Part shown: positions 29,425-41,284 of the stretch, piece after piece
Numbering within the stretch: position 1 is the first letter of the stretch
Layout: every line of letters begins with the position of its first letter
Assembly: GCA_950295325.1 (NCBI GenBank)
Contig: OX485804.1
Location: 41,542,001 to 41,602,000 of the forward strand
Direction of reading: 5' to 3'
From: Polytrichum commune
Lineage: Eukaryota; Streptophyta; Polytrichopsida; Polytrichales; Polytrichaceae
DNA: 60,000 nt
The notes under the pieces: generated by a model
Told to the model about the DNA's origin: nothing
What the model saw: the letters and a program-made list of their open reading frames with translations, nothing else
Database searches by the model: none
Program-made: the position numbers and the translations under genes

Positions 29425-31301
29425 AATCAAACCCGCCAATTCCAAGCCATCATCACCACACTCAAAGATGCTAAGTAGACATATACCTCACCTACATAGA
29501 TTTTTAAAGTGCATTTGGATCAATCCACCATCCAAGGTTTCTAGCCATCATGGAGGACATTGGATACCCACTAGATGCAATAGCACTTGTTGGCAACATA
29601 TACGCATAATCATCCACCTCCCTTAGAGGCCCCCATTTCACCACAAACCCCTAAATCCAAATTAGCCAAGCAACCATACAAAGAGTTACTTTAAGCCCAT
29701 ACCTATTCACATATTCTTAGAACCTATCCTCATATGATTAGAAAAAGGATCGCCTAGGCTATAACTTTAACACTTCATCAAATACAATCACAACCACAGC
29801 CTACGTGAACGACATCACCATAAACACTGACAACATCAAACACATCCAACCCCAACTTACCAAACTCAAACTATACTCAAAATGGGCAAATATGTACCTT
29901 GTAATAAATAAACGTGCAGTAACATGATGCCCTCACAAATCCAAACTATAACCACTAGCATTCACCACATATCTCAAAGCCCATAACCTAAACTACAAAA
30001 ACCAACAGCTCCCCATCCTCTCGCAAAACAAACCTTACACATACCTAGATGTCAAACTAGTCGCATCCCTCAATTGGTCCATCCAAATAGAAACCACGAT
30101 AAACGAAATCAGAAAGCAAAGTGCAGCCCTACTATTATTACCCACATCCCTCCAACAAAATATCAAAATACTCAACACCGTCATCTGGCTAGGCATAGAA
30201 TATGCCTTCTATGCCACCCCTTTCTCAATCCCCGACATCCACATAATGGGCAAATTGCTTATCAAACCCACTAAATCCATATGCAACCTCACCACATGTA
30301 CCCGTAACATCTTCATCCAACTACCCAAAGATACATTAGATATAGAGACAACCTCCTTTTTGCCTAGATATGCCACAACCTTAGGAGAACGACTAACACA
30401 AACACTCAACGACCCATGCTCACTGGGTCAAATATATCAAGGACTAATTAATCAAATTCATCATTACCAAATACGGTGGTGTGGAACACCTACGCCTACG
30501 CATAAGTTAGATCACCATCAGCTCGGATCCTCTTCATACTTACAACACACTTCCAAATCCATATCGACACACAAATCACACAAGTGTTGAATTATGGTGC
30601 GATTGATATTGCGGTAACTACTGCAAACAATATGCCCTAAAATAAGACATCTCACCTCTATGCAACCAATGCCCACTAAAAAAAGATACATGTCCCCACC
30701 TACTCTTGTGTTGCACAAATAAACACATAAACAACCTTAAAACTAACAGACATAATAAAGCAATACATGCACTAGTAGACACCCTCCTCGTCCATCTAAC
30801 AACCTGATGTTTCACCCTCATGAACGTGGGTAAACTAAACAGTAAAACACCAAAAAATACCTTATCATCATGGTTATTCCCATGTACTTGCTATATCTCA
30901 AGGTGCAGATGCCCAACATGCTTATGCTCAAACATCACATGCATACTAGGCACCACACCACCGCCCAACCCCCACTCATCCCCAACCACAACCTCAAAGT
31001 ACAATTCATAGAATTCACTACTTGCAATGACAAGTTCCCTCAAGAAGGCACAAATAGAAAACTAGAAGAATATGACACATTAAAATCCACCCTTTGTCAA
31101 TATGAATGGTCGATGGTACCCACAATAGTCATTACTGCAAGTATCCAGGGCTCCATCCACATGACCACCACAAAGAAACTTACCGAGCTTAACAACCCAA
31201 CCAACAAACTACAAAATTTAATGGAAACCTTCTCCAAAATCTCCAAAATCTCCATCAGATACCTCACACATATCATTCTAAATAAAATAAAACTTGAATA
31301 G
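29425..31301 (+). pseudogene. Decayed C-rich LINE: RT, Cys cluster and C-terminal domain
   Basis: A plus-strand non-LTR retrotransposon fragment, strongly C-rich on the coding strand. RT motif A reads YIDF-SAFGSI (29490-29530), then AIMEDIGYPLDAIALVGNIY. Motif B surroundings are eroded (near 29690-29790). Motif C reads AYVNDITINTDN (from about 29798; the usual Tyr-x-Asp-Asp is mutated). The thumb region follows (YLDVKLVASLNWSIQIE…, open to 30590). Then comes a Cys/His cluster (CNQC…CPHLLLCC and later CRCPTCLC, about 30655-30940), and finally KVQFIEFTTCND…YDTLKSTL…IVITA (to 31301). The final segment could be a restriction-like endonuclease, as in R2-type LINEs. That assignment is tentative. 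Many stops; not functional. Confidence 0.72.
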
Positions 31302-32226
31302 TGACAAGCATTGGATCCCTTGAACAAATCCCCCCCTCCCCAAAAAAACCCATACTCCCAATTAAAACAATATTTAAACTTACTAACAAACTAACCTAAA
31401 GTACACCTATAAAATAGGCACTAAGCCATCCCCCACCCCATGCTTGCGTGGACACAAACAGGAGGTGATGAACGGACATCGCACGTCAGTGTAAATACAT
31501 TAACGTTCATGTGTCTTTTTCTTTTTCTGCAAGAGAGAAGACTTGGACATACTCTATCTTATCTTTTATCAAAGTCTTTACAAGCATAAGGACATATTCG
31601 AGGAAGCCCTTGAGGATTTTCCAATTACTATTACTAGGGCTATAAATGATTCATTATCAAGAGAAATCACATAACGGAAAATTTGTAGACTCTATGGCTA
31701 AAGGGAAAGCCCTTGGCCACGATGGGATCCATGTAGAAAATTTCCAACAACTTTGGCCGGCTCTTGGTAGTGGTTTTTATAGGATGATTCTCAAAAGTAT
31801 TGAACATGGTGCATTGCATGAAGGGTCACTAGACGTTTAATTAGTCTTATCCGAAAGGAGGGAGACAACATGGATCTTAATCATTGACATTTGATTACCC
31901 TTCTATTGCAATTTCTAAAATCTTTGCCAAAATACTACAATTTTGGTCCAACCCATTTTGAGCGATGTCATCAACTTAGAACAAATTGCTATCCTTCCAT
32001 TGAGATTTAACCTTGATAACATTGTTTTGATGGAAGAATCTCTTCATTAGGCATGGTCACCAAGACAACATACCATCTTCCTTAAACCTCAATTTTCCAA
32101 AGCGTATGATAAGATCTCATGGCACTTTTTCTTCCAGGCAATGGATAACTACATTGATGACTCTTCATTTATGGTTAGGGGTGAAAAGCATTATGTGGAA
32201 AAATTAGTGAAAATTCTTAAGGTTTT

Positions 32227-33519
32227 GTCAGCCCTAAACCCCCACCCTTATGCGCCGTAGTCCGGGTGAGAGCCCATTCCTCACATGACTTGTTAACACT
32301 ACTCAACCTTTGAAATTACCCACCCAATGCTCCCACGAATGAACATTGAACACCCGGCTTTTATTTCAAGAACACAAGGTCACAAGTATTTAGAAATACT
32401 TTGCCTCTAGTGGTCCTTATGCAACACCACAACCCACTAAAAGTCCACACCCACACCTTGAGACACTAGCCTACCTAAACTGCATCCTAATGGCTTGCAG
32501 GCAACATTACTGCCATAAAGGCAAGCCCATGCCTATACTACTAAGCCCTTACTAATAAACCCAGTCTAATGCTCATGATTGTTTACTTTATTTTTATTTT
32601 TATTTTTATTTTTTGGCATTTCAAATATTGTCTTAACAATTGAATTTTTGTACCCTACAATACCACATTGCTTCTGCCCATTGAGTGTGGTTCAGCCAAC
32701 AACTCATGTGCTAAGCCCAACCTTCTGATTTCAACCCAACACCACACAACTGCCAAACTCAGTGCATTGTGAATGAACTCTGTGCACACACCAAAATCTT
32801 AGCCTATCCTCGCTAGTTTGGCCAACTGGTAATCACTGCGCTGCCTTTCCCAGTGCCGGAAAGAATCCTCCTACAAGTTGTGGCTCCTCCCCTGCCGTTG
32901 TTCTCACACTCAAATAATCAACACCCAGCAATGTTGCCATACCTCAGACCTTGCTGCCTCCGTGTCTCATAGTTGAACCAGCAAAGGCTGGAGCCTTCTC
33001 TTCATCGGGATTCATCCGTCCCAGTGTTGTGGCTCCTTGCCGCAGCTACGATCCACCCCCTTCGTACTCTCTCTGCTGACCTCCAAGGAAGAACTGGCAG
33101 ACCCCAGCTTCGCCGCTCCTCGGCAGTCACCATCCCACTTCAAAACAGAGAGAGTCTCCTTCTCTAGGAGGCAGCCTCAACTGCCTCCCCCGAGTCCCAA
33201 ACCCCGGAAAATGCTAGGGGGCAGTGGCCCTTGGCCTAAAAGAGACAATCACCAAGCCCGTCCTGGTCGAATAAAAGCCATATTAACTAGACCCATGAGC
33301 AAAGGACTTCGGAACCTCCTACTGGCTTATAAGCGCATTCTTAACTCATCCTTCTATCCTACCCACACTAAAACACCACATCCTAACTTAAACTTAATTC
33401 TAATGCAACACAATGCTTCCACTCTTTTTATGTTTTGAATATGTGATACAAAATCAAAGATCAAGTTTTTTATGGACTTCCAATCTAAGAGCACATGTGG
33501 GCACCGAATTTGGGCTCAC
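32227..33519. mobile_element. 1.29-kb TIR element inserted in the LINE
   Basis: LINE coding sequence stops at …CTTAAGGTTTT and resumes at AGGTTTTCAATGAGG, so AGGTTTT (32220-32226 and 33520-33526) is a 7-bp target duplication. The insert begins GTCAGCCCTAAAC and ends with the approximate inverse, GTTTGGGCTCAC-like (…AATTTGGGCTCAC). The terminal repeats are short and imperfect (about 11 bp). The open frame at 33037-33438 has no domain. It is a DNA transposon derivative of uncertain superfamily (hAT and MULE duplications are 8-9 bp). Confidence 0.65.
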
Positions 33520-35603
33520 AGGTTTTCAATGAGGCTTCCGGCACAAAGATTAACTACAAGAAGTTTTGCACGTATTGGTTTGATAAATACACGCATAAAT
33601 TGGAATGGTTTTTTTGTGTACAACAGGGAATGGGCAAAGGAAAGGCACTTTCAAATTTCTTGGCACCCCTTTTGGCTCGAACCTTAATACTCTTTGGCTT
33701 GGATGTGGACTTTTCCCTCTACACAAAAATTCCAAGAAACTAGATTATATGAGTATAATGAAACTCTCATTGGCTTGCAAAATTGTCATTTGCAACTAGG
33801 TTTTACCTTCCACCCTCTGGTTCTTTGTTACGGTTGGGGGGGGGGGTCCAATAAGATTATTTGGAAAATTTGAAGTGCAATTTGCAATCACATGTGATCC
33901 GGGAAGGAGCAATTGACACACACTAGGGTTAGTTGGAAGGAGTGTTGCCTTAAGAAGAAATATGATAGATATGGGTTGGTGGATATGGAGGCAGCCAAAA
34001 TGAATCGACATTACAAATGGATGGTTAAGGCCATGGAACCCATCGTATTGAACTTGCATTTGATGCTTAGATACATGTTAGAAGGTATAATCCACAAAGG
34101 GTAGAAGTTGGGAGGTTAGTCTATATTGGTTCACTAACAAACAACACCAAGGTTTCGCTAATTCTAAGCTATGGGGCCAAATTAGCAAGGCTTGGAAAAC
34201 TCTGACAACATGGATCTACCAACTCTCCCCTAGTAATCTCACTAAACGGATGCATTCCAACATCTGGTGGTCTGTGAGCCTTGAGTTCATTGATAATGGG
34301 TTGTCCTACAAATAGGCGCATGCCTTCCACTGTAAAGTATCCGTTGTGTCAAGGACATTTGGGACAAGGAGAACCAAACTTTTATTGCATGGGAGGATGC
34401 CCAAGTCAAGTTTAACCTTATTGCTAATGAGGATGACGGGTGGATTACTATCACGACCAAGATCATACACCAATGGCGCCACTTTCTGGAGGATAGTTCG
34501 GACGCCAATGGGCAGGGTTCTATAGGAATGGAGAGGTGCGCCGGTCTTTGTTATGCAATGTTCAACCAACTTCACCCCTTCATGCATGCATGAACACCAC
34601 CTTTCATGCCTCTTATGTTTAAGTGTTACACAGTGGGCACTCTCTAGAGATGTCTTAGTGAATGGTTACTTCCAACACATCAAGATTCATAACATTACTC
34701 AACAATGTGGGCTGTCATAACATAACAATGGGATGTTGGGTGCTCAGTTTGAATATGAGTCTTCATGCACAACTTTTTGAGCATTTGATTATTATATTCA
34801 GAGGGCCCACAAAAAGAGAGCTAAACACTAAGTAATGTTATGTTATTCGTACCATTAGGGGGCATCAAAAAAAAATTAATCACCTTATTATTTACAGGGA
34901 AAACAACAACACTTGTTTGGGACCCGGATAGGTGGCGGTGGGTTGAAGGTTGTTGGTTTCTTAAGTACACCATGAAATTTTGTAGACTAGGCTTAGACAT
35001 TAATAGGGTCTTGGGCATAACTAGGGGGGGGGGACAAATGGCCAAGATACTTTCTGGGGAATTACCAGGTTTGTTGGTCTCAAGTGTGGGATCTCGCATA
35101 TTCTAGCAAAGAACCTGCAATCATGTGGTTGATCTGGCATAAATTTGCCGCGGTTAATGAGTGGAGTGCCCGTATCGCCCTAGCTCCATCTCCAAACAAT
35201 GTGTTTTCTGCCTCCCCAACACGAGTGAACCGGTTAACTACAAAATTTTGGAATTGCATTCAAGCTAGGAGAGCTTAACAATGGGCCACTTTCATCATGC
35301 ATGATCTTTGTGGTGTTAGAGCCAGCAACTACAACAATTTCCACCGGGAACAAGTTGTTTTGGGGAGAGGATTCCTAAGATGCTTGTTAAGAAAACCAAG
35401 ATTTGTCACCTCCATTGTGGCATTATACTTTGGAGTATTTGGATCGAACGCAATGATAAGGTGTTCAATTAAAAACAATGGCATGAATCCAAGGTTAAAC
35501 ACCTTATTTGAGATGACCTCATTATGTACGCCAAGGTGGCATGGGCTAGAGTGGTTGAATTTGTTAAGATTAGCACTTACTTGCCCAAAGCCCTCCTCAC
35601 ATG

Positions 35604-35786
35604 TTTTTTTTTGTTTTTTTGTTTTGTTTTTGAGATAGAAGGCTAACATGCCAACGCCATAGCACATGAGGCAATTGACCACCTAACAAGTTTTCCGTCA
35701 AGTAGAGAGGAGATTTCACAGCTGGGATTCGAACTGCCAACCTCTTCCTTGAGATTTGGGTATCTCTCCACCATCACCCAGTACCA
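35604..35786 (-). mobile_element. tRNA-derived SINE
   Basis: On the minus strand the head has GGTGATGGTGGAGAG (A-box-like) and GCAGTTCGAATCCC (B box), and the tail ends TCTCAAAAACAAAAC(A)n. It is flanked by a direct repeat, CCCTCCTCACATG at 35591-35603 and CCCTCCTTACATG at 35787-35799, a typical LINE-mobilised SINE duplication. It sits inside the L1-type LINE. Partial relatives lie at 22960-23060 and, in the tail, at 18850-18985 and 49388-49515. Confidence 0.82.
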
Positions 35787-36359
35787 CCCTCCTTACATGT
35801 TGAATCAATTGAAACTTGGGGGGCTAGGAACATCCTTAGTAGACGCGATAGAATGAAAATCACTTGGAACTAGAAGAAACCACGTATCTAGGCAATTTTG
35901 GCACTTTGGTTACTTAGGGGCTTGAGGATAGTCCTCAGCTAGGTGGGGTGGGGTGGTCCTTGGTTGGGTGGTCTGGCCGGTTGTCCTTGATGGGGTCCAT
36001 GTTTCTTCGTCACTCTGTATACGACGGTGTGGGCGCATCCAAGGGGCTCTACCTCCCCTCGAAGTGGGCGCATCGTCCTTTGTTCTTGATACATTTCAAT
36101 GATCATGGAGAACCGACAGTTAGTTACAGATGAAGCGGTTGAGTTTGAGAAATAACGAGTTGAAGTTCAAGACTTCAGGAGAATTACCGATCACTTCAGA
36201 GGAATCTTTAAAATATACCTCAAATGAATAAAGCAAAACTGAAGGATACCAACATGTAACCGGTTGGACTTGGAAACACTAGAATCTCAACCGACTATGC
36301 CCAAATTTCTCCTCGATCATAGATTTTGACGTTGGCTTGTTGGCCGTGTGTCTCCATTA

Positions 36360-36802
36360 CAGTCCACCCTCTATAAATGTTACACCTATAAGTGTTAACC
36401 CTCTCTAAATGTTAACTTTCTTCTACTCCCCACATATTGCACACTGTAAATGTTAAACGTGTTAACTGTTAACAAAATGGTACTCCCTTCTTTGTAAATT
36501 TGACTCTATAAATGTTAACGAATGAAATACAACCATAATATGGATGATAAAAACTACACATCCAGTTACATTCCTCTCTCTCTCTCTCTAGTGATTTGTA
36601 AACTTGATATTGAATAAAGTTTTGATTGGGTTTGCAATTTCATGAATGGTATTCTCTCACAAGGACTCTTCACAGTTGCTTATATTTATAAATGTTAAGA
36701 TTTGTATATTGCTCAAAAAAAAATAATTATAATTGTTAAACACCTCTATAAATGTTAACTTTGATCCACTCCCGAGGGTGAACATTTATAGAGGGTAGAC
36801 TG
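36360..36802. mobile_element. pogo-like MITE derived from the 23736-type element
   Basis: 443 bp with the same CAGTCCACCCTCTATAAATG termini and TA duplication (36358-36359, 36803-36804). Its ends are nearly identical to those of 23736-24549, but the transposase segment is replaced by a short unrelated piece containing a CT microsatellite (about 36573-36590). Confidence 0.9.
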
Positions 36803-37429
36803 TACATGCAAAAACAAAACAACCGTGGCGGGCTCAAGTATGCAGTCAACTTTTAGGGGGATTTGGCTCTATGTGGTCGCCCACTTTTGAGTGGACACGT
36901 CAGAAGCCAGGTGGAGGGTGAGAGCCCCATCTGCCGCTGCCGCTGATTCATCAATCAGGCAGGCAGGCTCTCTCATGAGGAATCTAAAGAGGAGGATCCC
37001 AGTTTCCATCTGCAAGTAGCAGGCAGCGGCGGCGGCGGTCACTGGTGGTGGAGGAGGAAGCTGGAAGTGTGGCTCTTCAGCATGAAGGCAGGGAATTATG
37101 ATGGCAACCAGGCTCGAATCTATTTCTACATCGTTCTAGGCCGAATTTAGAATGGCAAGGAGGAAAATGCCCTCCCTAGGTCAACCCCCTCGCCTGACAG
37201 CCAGGGCTCTACAGTCCCCCCACCCCTCTTTCATATATGCCATGTTTGGGAAACCGGCAAAACCGTTGTATTTGTATGTTACCCAGGTGTCATGTATTCT
37301 ATACTAGTGTATTGTGACAAATCGGTCCTCTTCCTTTGTCATAGTAATGAGATGCTTCTTCATGCAAACCAGTGCCCGGGAGGTTTGTGTGCATAGTCGG
37401 TCAAGATCCTTGGGACTCTAAATCCAGCC

Positions 37430-37770
37430 GGTTACATGTTGACATCTTCCGGTTCCGCTTTCATTCATTTGAGGAGGTATACTCTATAGATTCCTCTAAC
37501 ATGATCGGTCTCCAACTTCAGCCGGTTGAGCCGCTTACATGTTGACATCATCTTCCGGTTTTGCTTTCATTCATTTGAGGTATATTCGTCTATAGATTCT
37601 TCTATATGATCGGTCATTCTCCCCAAGTCTCCAACTTCAGTCGGTTGAGCCGCTTACATGTTGACATCATCTTCCGGTTTTGCTTTCATTCATTTGAGGT
37701 ATATTCGTCTATAGATTCTTCTATATGATCGGTCATTCTCCCCAAGTCTCCAACTTCAGTCGGTTGTTTC
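37430..37770. repeat. About 119-bp minisatellite, near 3 units
   Basis: Units run CTTACATGTTGACATCATC…TTCATTTGAGGTATATTCG…CTCCAACTTCAG(T/C)CGGTTGAGCCG. The second and third units (from about 37534 and 37653) are almost identical. The first (from about 37431) is shorter and diverged. It forms the right inverted arm of the composite repeat. Confidence 0.85.
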
Positions 37771-38599
37771 TCAAACTCAATTGGTTCATTTGTAACTAAC
37801 CGCTGGTTCTTCCCCGAGACAGGTGCAAACACATAGTAGATGTTTGGTCACATGTACAAAATACATATTTTTCCAAATGTCTGTACATATTTGCAAACTC
37901 TTCTCATGAAATCTATGTGGACTCGTGCATTGTCAATAGCTTTACAATAATGTGTTGATGAGGAAGTTGGATCATAACTGACCTTAGAATCAACAAAAGT
38001 AAACGATTGTTGTCTAGAAGAAATAATCAACTGCAAAAACGTAAACTACATTCAAATGCTCATAACTCTATCAATACAACTCGGAATCGGACAAAACCAC
38101 CATCAAAAGAAGTGAAATTTCAAGAGCTTCCCAACGATGTGCATACCAAAGCAATGTGATAGAATGTTGAGTTCAAAATGCTCAAAAATAGGTTGTGCAC
38201 CTTGGTTTAGGGTTTAGGTGAATATTTGTTGTGAAAGCGATAGAAGTTAATGAGTCTCTCAATCGGGTTTTGAGATAGAGAACGCAATCCCTTTAGTTAT
38301 CATGTTTTAACATCGTTTTACATCAAAAATTATTTTATCCACATTTCATATGTGAAAGTTACATACATTTATTATCAACTAAGTAGTTATATATATATGG
38401 TACCCACCATATATGCATTTAATGACTCTATAACATGACATTTTGGGGGTCCAAGAGTGTCGTAGCAACATTGTCAAGGTCCTATTATAGAGGTAGATTT
38501 TAACTAGAAAGTATGGTCTACAACATTTGTGTCATTATATCAAGGTTGTCGTATTTAAAAGGTAGGATTGTACCTTTCCTTTTCATTGGCCAACTCCCC

Positions 38600-38765
38600 C
38601 TCTGACACACTCATAACATTGCTCAGCCAATGAGTTGTGTTCATGGGGCCCGAGAGTAGATTCAAGAGTATAAACTCCGGATGCCGAAATCTCATTGCTT
38701 CAGACTAAACCTGAAGTCAGGACAACTGAACACAACTTATCATATGAGTAGTGTTATGTTGATTC
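38600..38765. mobile_element. Small MITE, copy 1
   Basis: AACATTGCTCAG…GAGTTGTGTTCATGGG…TGAAGTCAGGACA…TGAACACAACT…GTGTTATGTT has imperfect inverted ends. It matches 48926-49072, which has the same core (CAGACTAA… versus TAGACTAAG…GAAGTCAGG). Confidence 0.6.
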
Positions 38766-38864
38766 CATACTCTCAACCGCTTAATTTACGACTCCATCCA
38801 CTTCCTACTAAAAATTAGCATAAACTAAGTGAGATCAAGTTCAATGAATGGGAGCCGACTGCTC

Positions 38865-39060
38865 GTTACAAGATCAACTGGTTGAGTTTGAGAAATAACC
38901 GGTTCGAGTTCAAGACTTCAGGAAAGTTACCCATCACTTTAGATGAATCTATGGAATATACCCCCAATTAATAAAGGAAAAAAACCCGAAAGATCGCGAC
39001 ACATGACCAGTTGGACTTGGAAATACTGGGATACTGACCGATTATGCCCAAAAACCTCCC
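38865..39060. repeat. Diverged third arm of the composite repeat
   Basis: CTGGTTGAGTTTGAGAAATAACCGG…AAGACTTCAGGA…ATATACC…CCAGTTGGACTTGG corresponds to 36130-36290. It continues into …CCGATTATGCCCAAA as in the left arm. Confidence 0.65.
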
Positions 39061-39064
39061 CAGA

Positions 39065-40295
39065 CTGCGTTTACGTTAACTCGGTGCAAATTACAGGAAC
39101 GACTAGAAACGGAATCATTAAGTTTTGAGCGGGCAAGAGTGCTGGCAGTAAGTTACTGCAGTGGTAGGCCCACAACGCCCAATGGCCAATATGCTACTTC
39201 CGAAGTTATGAGGAGTACCTTGTTGTCCATGTTTTAGGGGATTCACTGATCGATTTCCATAGCCAAAGAATCAAAGTCACAACTATGTACCACAGTACCT
39301 TGGCTCCACGTATACGTACAAACAAAATGTGCCACTTTGAATATACATCATGCTACCCATGTTCTTAGAAGTGTTGTGCAAACACATACGGAAAACCATT
39401 GAAATCATCTAGCACACCATTCACGCTCGGATGGCACGTAGGAGTCAAGTTGTGAAGTAAGTTGAACTTGGAAGTGCCGAGAATAACAAATGTTTCAAGG
39501 CTGAATTTGTTAGTACATAACATTATTCAGATCCATAGCATTGTTCTATGGGGCTGACATTATTCCACATCCATACTAAATGTGAGAATATTCCATGGAA
39601 TATTGAGAGTCCCACGGAACATTGTTATGGATCTAAATAATGTTATGCATTTGAGTGCAATGGTGATGTCCTTTGTAAGGGCGACTTCTCATACCTTTGG
39701 TGGAAGTTATCCACTCCTTTTGCTCTCAACCAAGATGGTTCCCTTTCCGAATAACTGTTTTGGGGTTTTATGAGTCTATTTTGATCCCCCCCCTTCCCCT
39801 GAAGAACACAGATGACATGCTATGCAAACACAATGGAGTCAAGATGTGTTGGGACACTTGTCGTCATCCATTGAGCGCAATGCATGTGTATTCAATTACG
39901 TACGGCAAGCAACTTAGACGGAGATTATAAAAAGAAGCGTTGATATCATAAGTGATATGACTTTATAAGTGAGATCTTGTATAAGTTTTAGCATTCATCC
40001 AGAAATCACGAGCACCATAATCTTAGTTTATTATGACTTATAATAGAGGAATTCATCAAATTAGCTCAGTTTGTCATGGTGTTTGGCCCATCCCCTATGA
40101 GCATGCTCTCTTGTGGGGTCTGTTGTCATGGTTGTGACTGTTTCCAAATGCAATGAAATCATTTGCCTTCAGTTTTTTCCATTTATTAAGAAACGTATAA
40201 TTTGTTCAATGACATCCATGTTGTCAACTATCAAGTGTCCAACACCTAAACACCAACTGCTGGAAATGAGTATAAACTACACTCATTATCCTAAT
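39065..40295. other. No gene seen
   Basis: AT-rich DNA with no domain-bearing open frame. A local GGAATATT-rich stretch lies at 39580-39620. I find no RNA gene or clear transposon end here. Confidence 0.35.
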
Positions 40296-40299
40296 TAGT

Positions 40300-40490
40300 G
40301 TGTGTTACTATTCGGAGTTACGCAACGCTGTAACTATTTAATGAAAATGTAATATTTCACCAAGCAAAGTCATTCATGCTCGATAATGTTCAAACAACCT
40401 ATTGAATTCTTCTTAGTATAAATCGAACTCTTGAATAAGACATTATTGCACTGCATAACTCCGAATAGTTACGCACACTGATTGGGATAA
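40300..40490. mobile_element. MITE of the 'ACTATTCGGAGTTACGCAA' family, copy 1
   Basis: ACTATTCGGAGTTACGCAACG at the left and TGCATAACTCCGAATAGT at the right are inverted repeats. A middle AATGT…CAAACAACC motif is shared with the copies near 46370, 46715 and 47100. Confidence 0.65.
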
Positions 40491-40834
40491 TCAGTATAGC
40501 AAGATTAGTGCAAGATATACCCTTTTAAACATTGAGAGAATATGAAGTCTTCAGCAAGACCCTGAATGCAGATTGCATAAGATACCTAGCACCACAACCG
40601 AAGTTAATACTTAATAACATGCCCTTTCGAATGTACATGAACATGATCACGATCATCCAATTTGGAAGAGGGAGGCATCACCTGCATTTTGAGATAATAG
40701 AAGCTTTAAGACAATCCACAAAGGGTATCTCAGGGGGTATATTATCCAATACCTGCTCATTGATGGATTTCTAGGTGTTATGTTGTGGATAGTAAGAGTC
40801 TATATAGGAAGGGGTTCTTCAAATTAGGAGGTCT

Positions 40835-41270
40835 GTGTGGTTTGATTACCCTAGTGGAGGTCAACTATGGGCCACCTTCACACTTGAGGCCGTTGCCACA
40901 CCACTGGCAATTTGCTCGAATCCTGGCCTGCGATTGGCTGGGTTCCCCGTGGCCATACCACACGGGGGGCAGAAGGACCACCGGCAAGGTGATGTGGCCG
41001 CTGCCGCAGGTGGTACAACTACCAGGGGAAGGCCCCTGGTAATCCCCGAAACCCGGTACATGCCACCCAGGCCCACCGCCGAGCTTCCTTCCCGGCTCAG
41101 TCTCGGCTCTGCTGGCCGGAATCTCCTTGGAAGATGTTGGGCTTCTTCTGACACGGTAGGCCACCTCAACCCCCTTCCCCTCCGCCCGTGTGGTTGCAGT
41201 CGATGGTACTGTCCCTGCTGTACCCAACTACTATGTGCGAAGCCCTAGCCAGGACGGCAGATAGCCTTGC
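40835..41270. other. GC-rich island of unknown origin
   Basis: About 430 bp much richer in G+C than its flanks, open in several frames on both strands (an effect of base composition). No conserved domain was recognised in either translation. It contains inverted GGCAAGG/CCTTGCC and CCACACGG/CCGTGTGG motifs. It borders the MITE at 41285. Confidence 0.45.
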
Positions 41271-41284
41271 CGTCCGTGTGGCAA

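Larger units (their letters stand above)
31530..36100 (+). mobile_element. L1-type LINE, 5'-truncated, with two nested insertions
   Basis: Homologous to the minus-strand LINE at 49942-54823. RT starts at about 31535 (YQSLYKHKDIFEEAL…) and reaches AKGKALGHDGI (31700-31730). An internal deletion joins AYDKISW (about 32100) to SSFMVRGEK (about 32165). At 32227 the RT is split by a 1.29-kb insertion and resumes at 33520 with VFNEASGTKINYKK…WFDKYTHKLEW. The zinc-binding C-terminus (IWHKFAAVNEW…NCIQARRA) lies at 35090-35290. A SINE is inserted at 35604-35786, after which 3' UTR similarity (GGTCCTTGGTTGGGTGG…) continues to about 36000-36100. The endonuclease half is absent. Confidence 0.78.
36130..37800. 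repeat. Composite repeat with long inverted ends
   Basis: The left end (36130-36275: GCGGTTGAGTTTGAGAAATAA…AAGACTTCAGG…ATATACCTCAAATGAAT…ACATGTAACCGG) pairs with the inverse complement of the right end (37430-37790), giving arms of at least 130 bp. The right arm is expanded into a tandem array. The interior (36810-37370) contains GC-rich GGCGGCGG/GGTGGAGGAGG sequence with no confident gene. A pogo MITE is nested at 36360-36802. A single diverged arm recurs at 38865-39060. The class is uncertain (MULE-like or foldback). Confidence 0.6.

Noticed and set aside
40835-41248. Pro/Gly-rich open frames on both strands of the GC-rich island
   Set aside because: Several frames are open at once because stop codons are rare in GC-rich DNA; no domain and no start or splice context.
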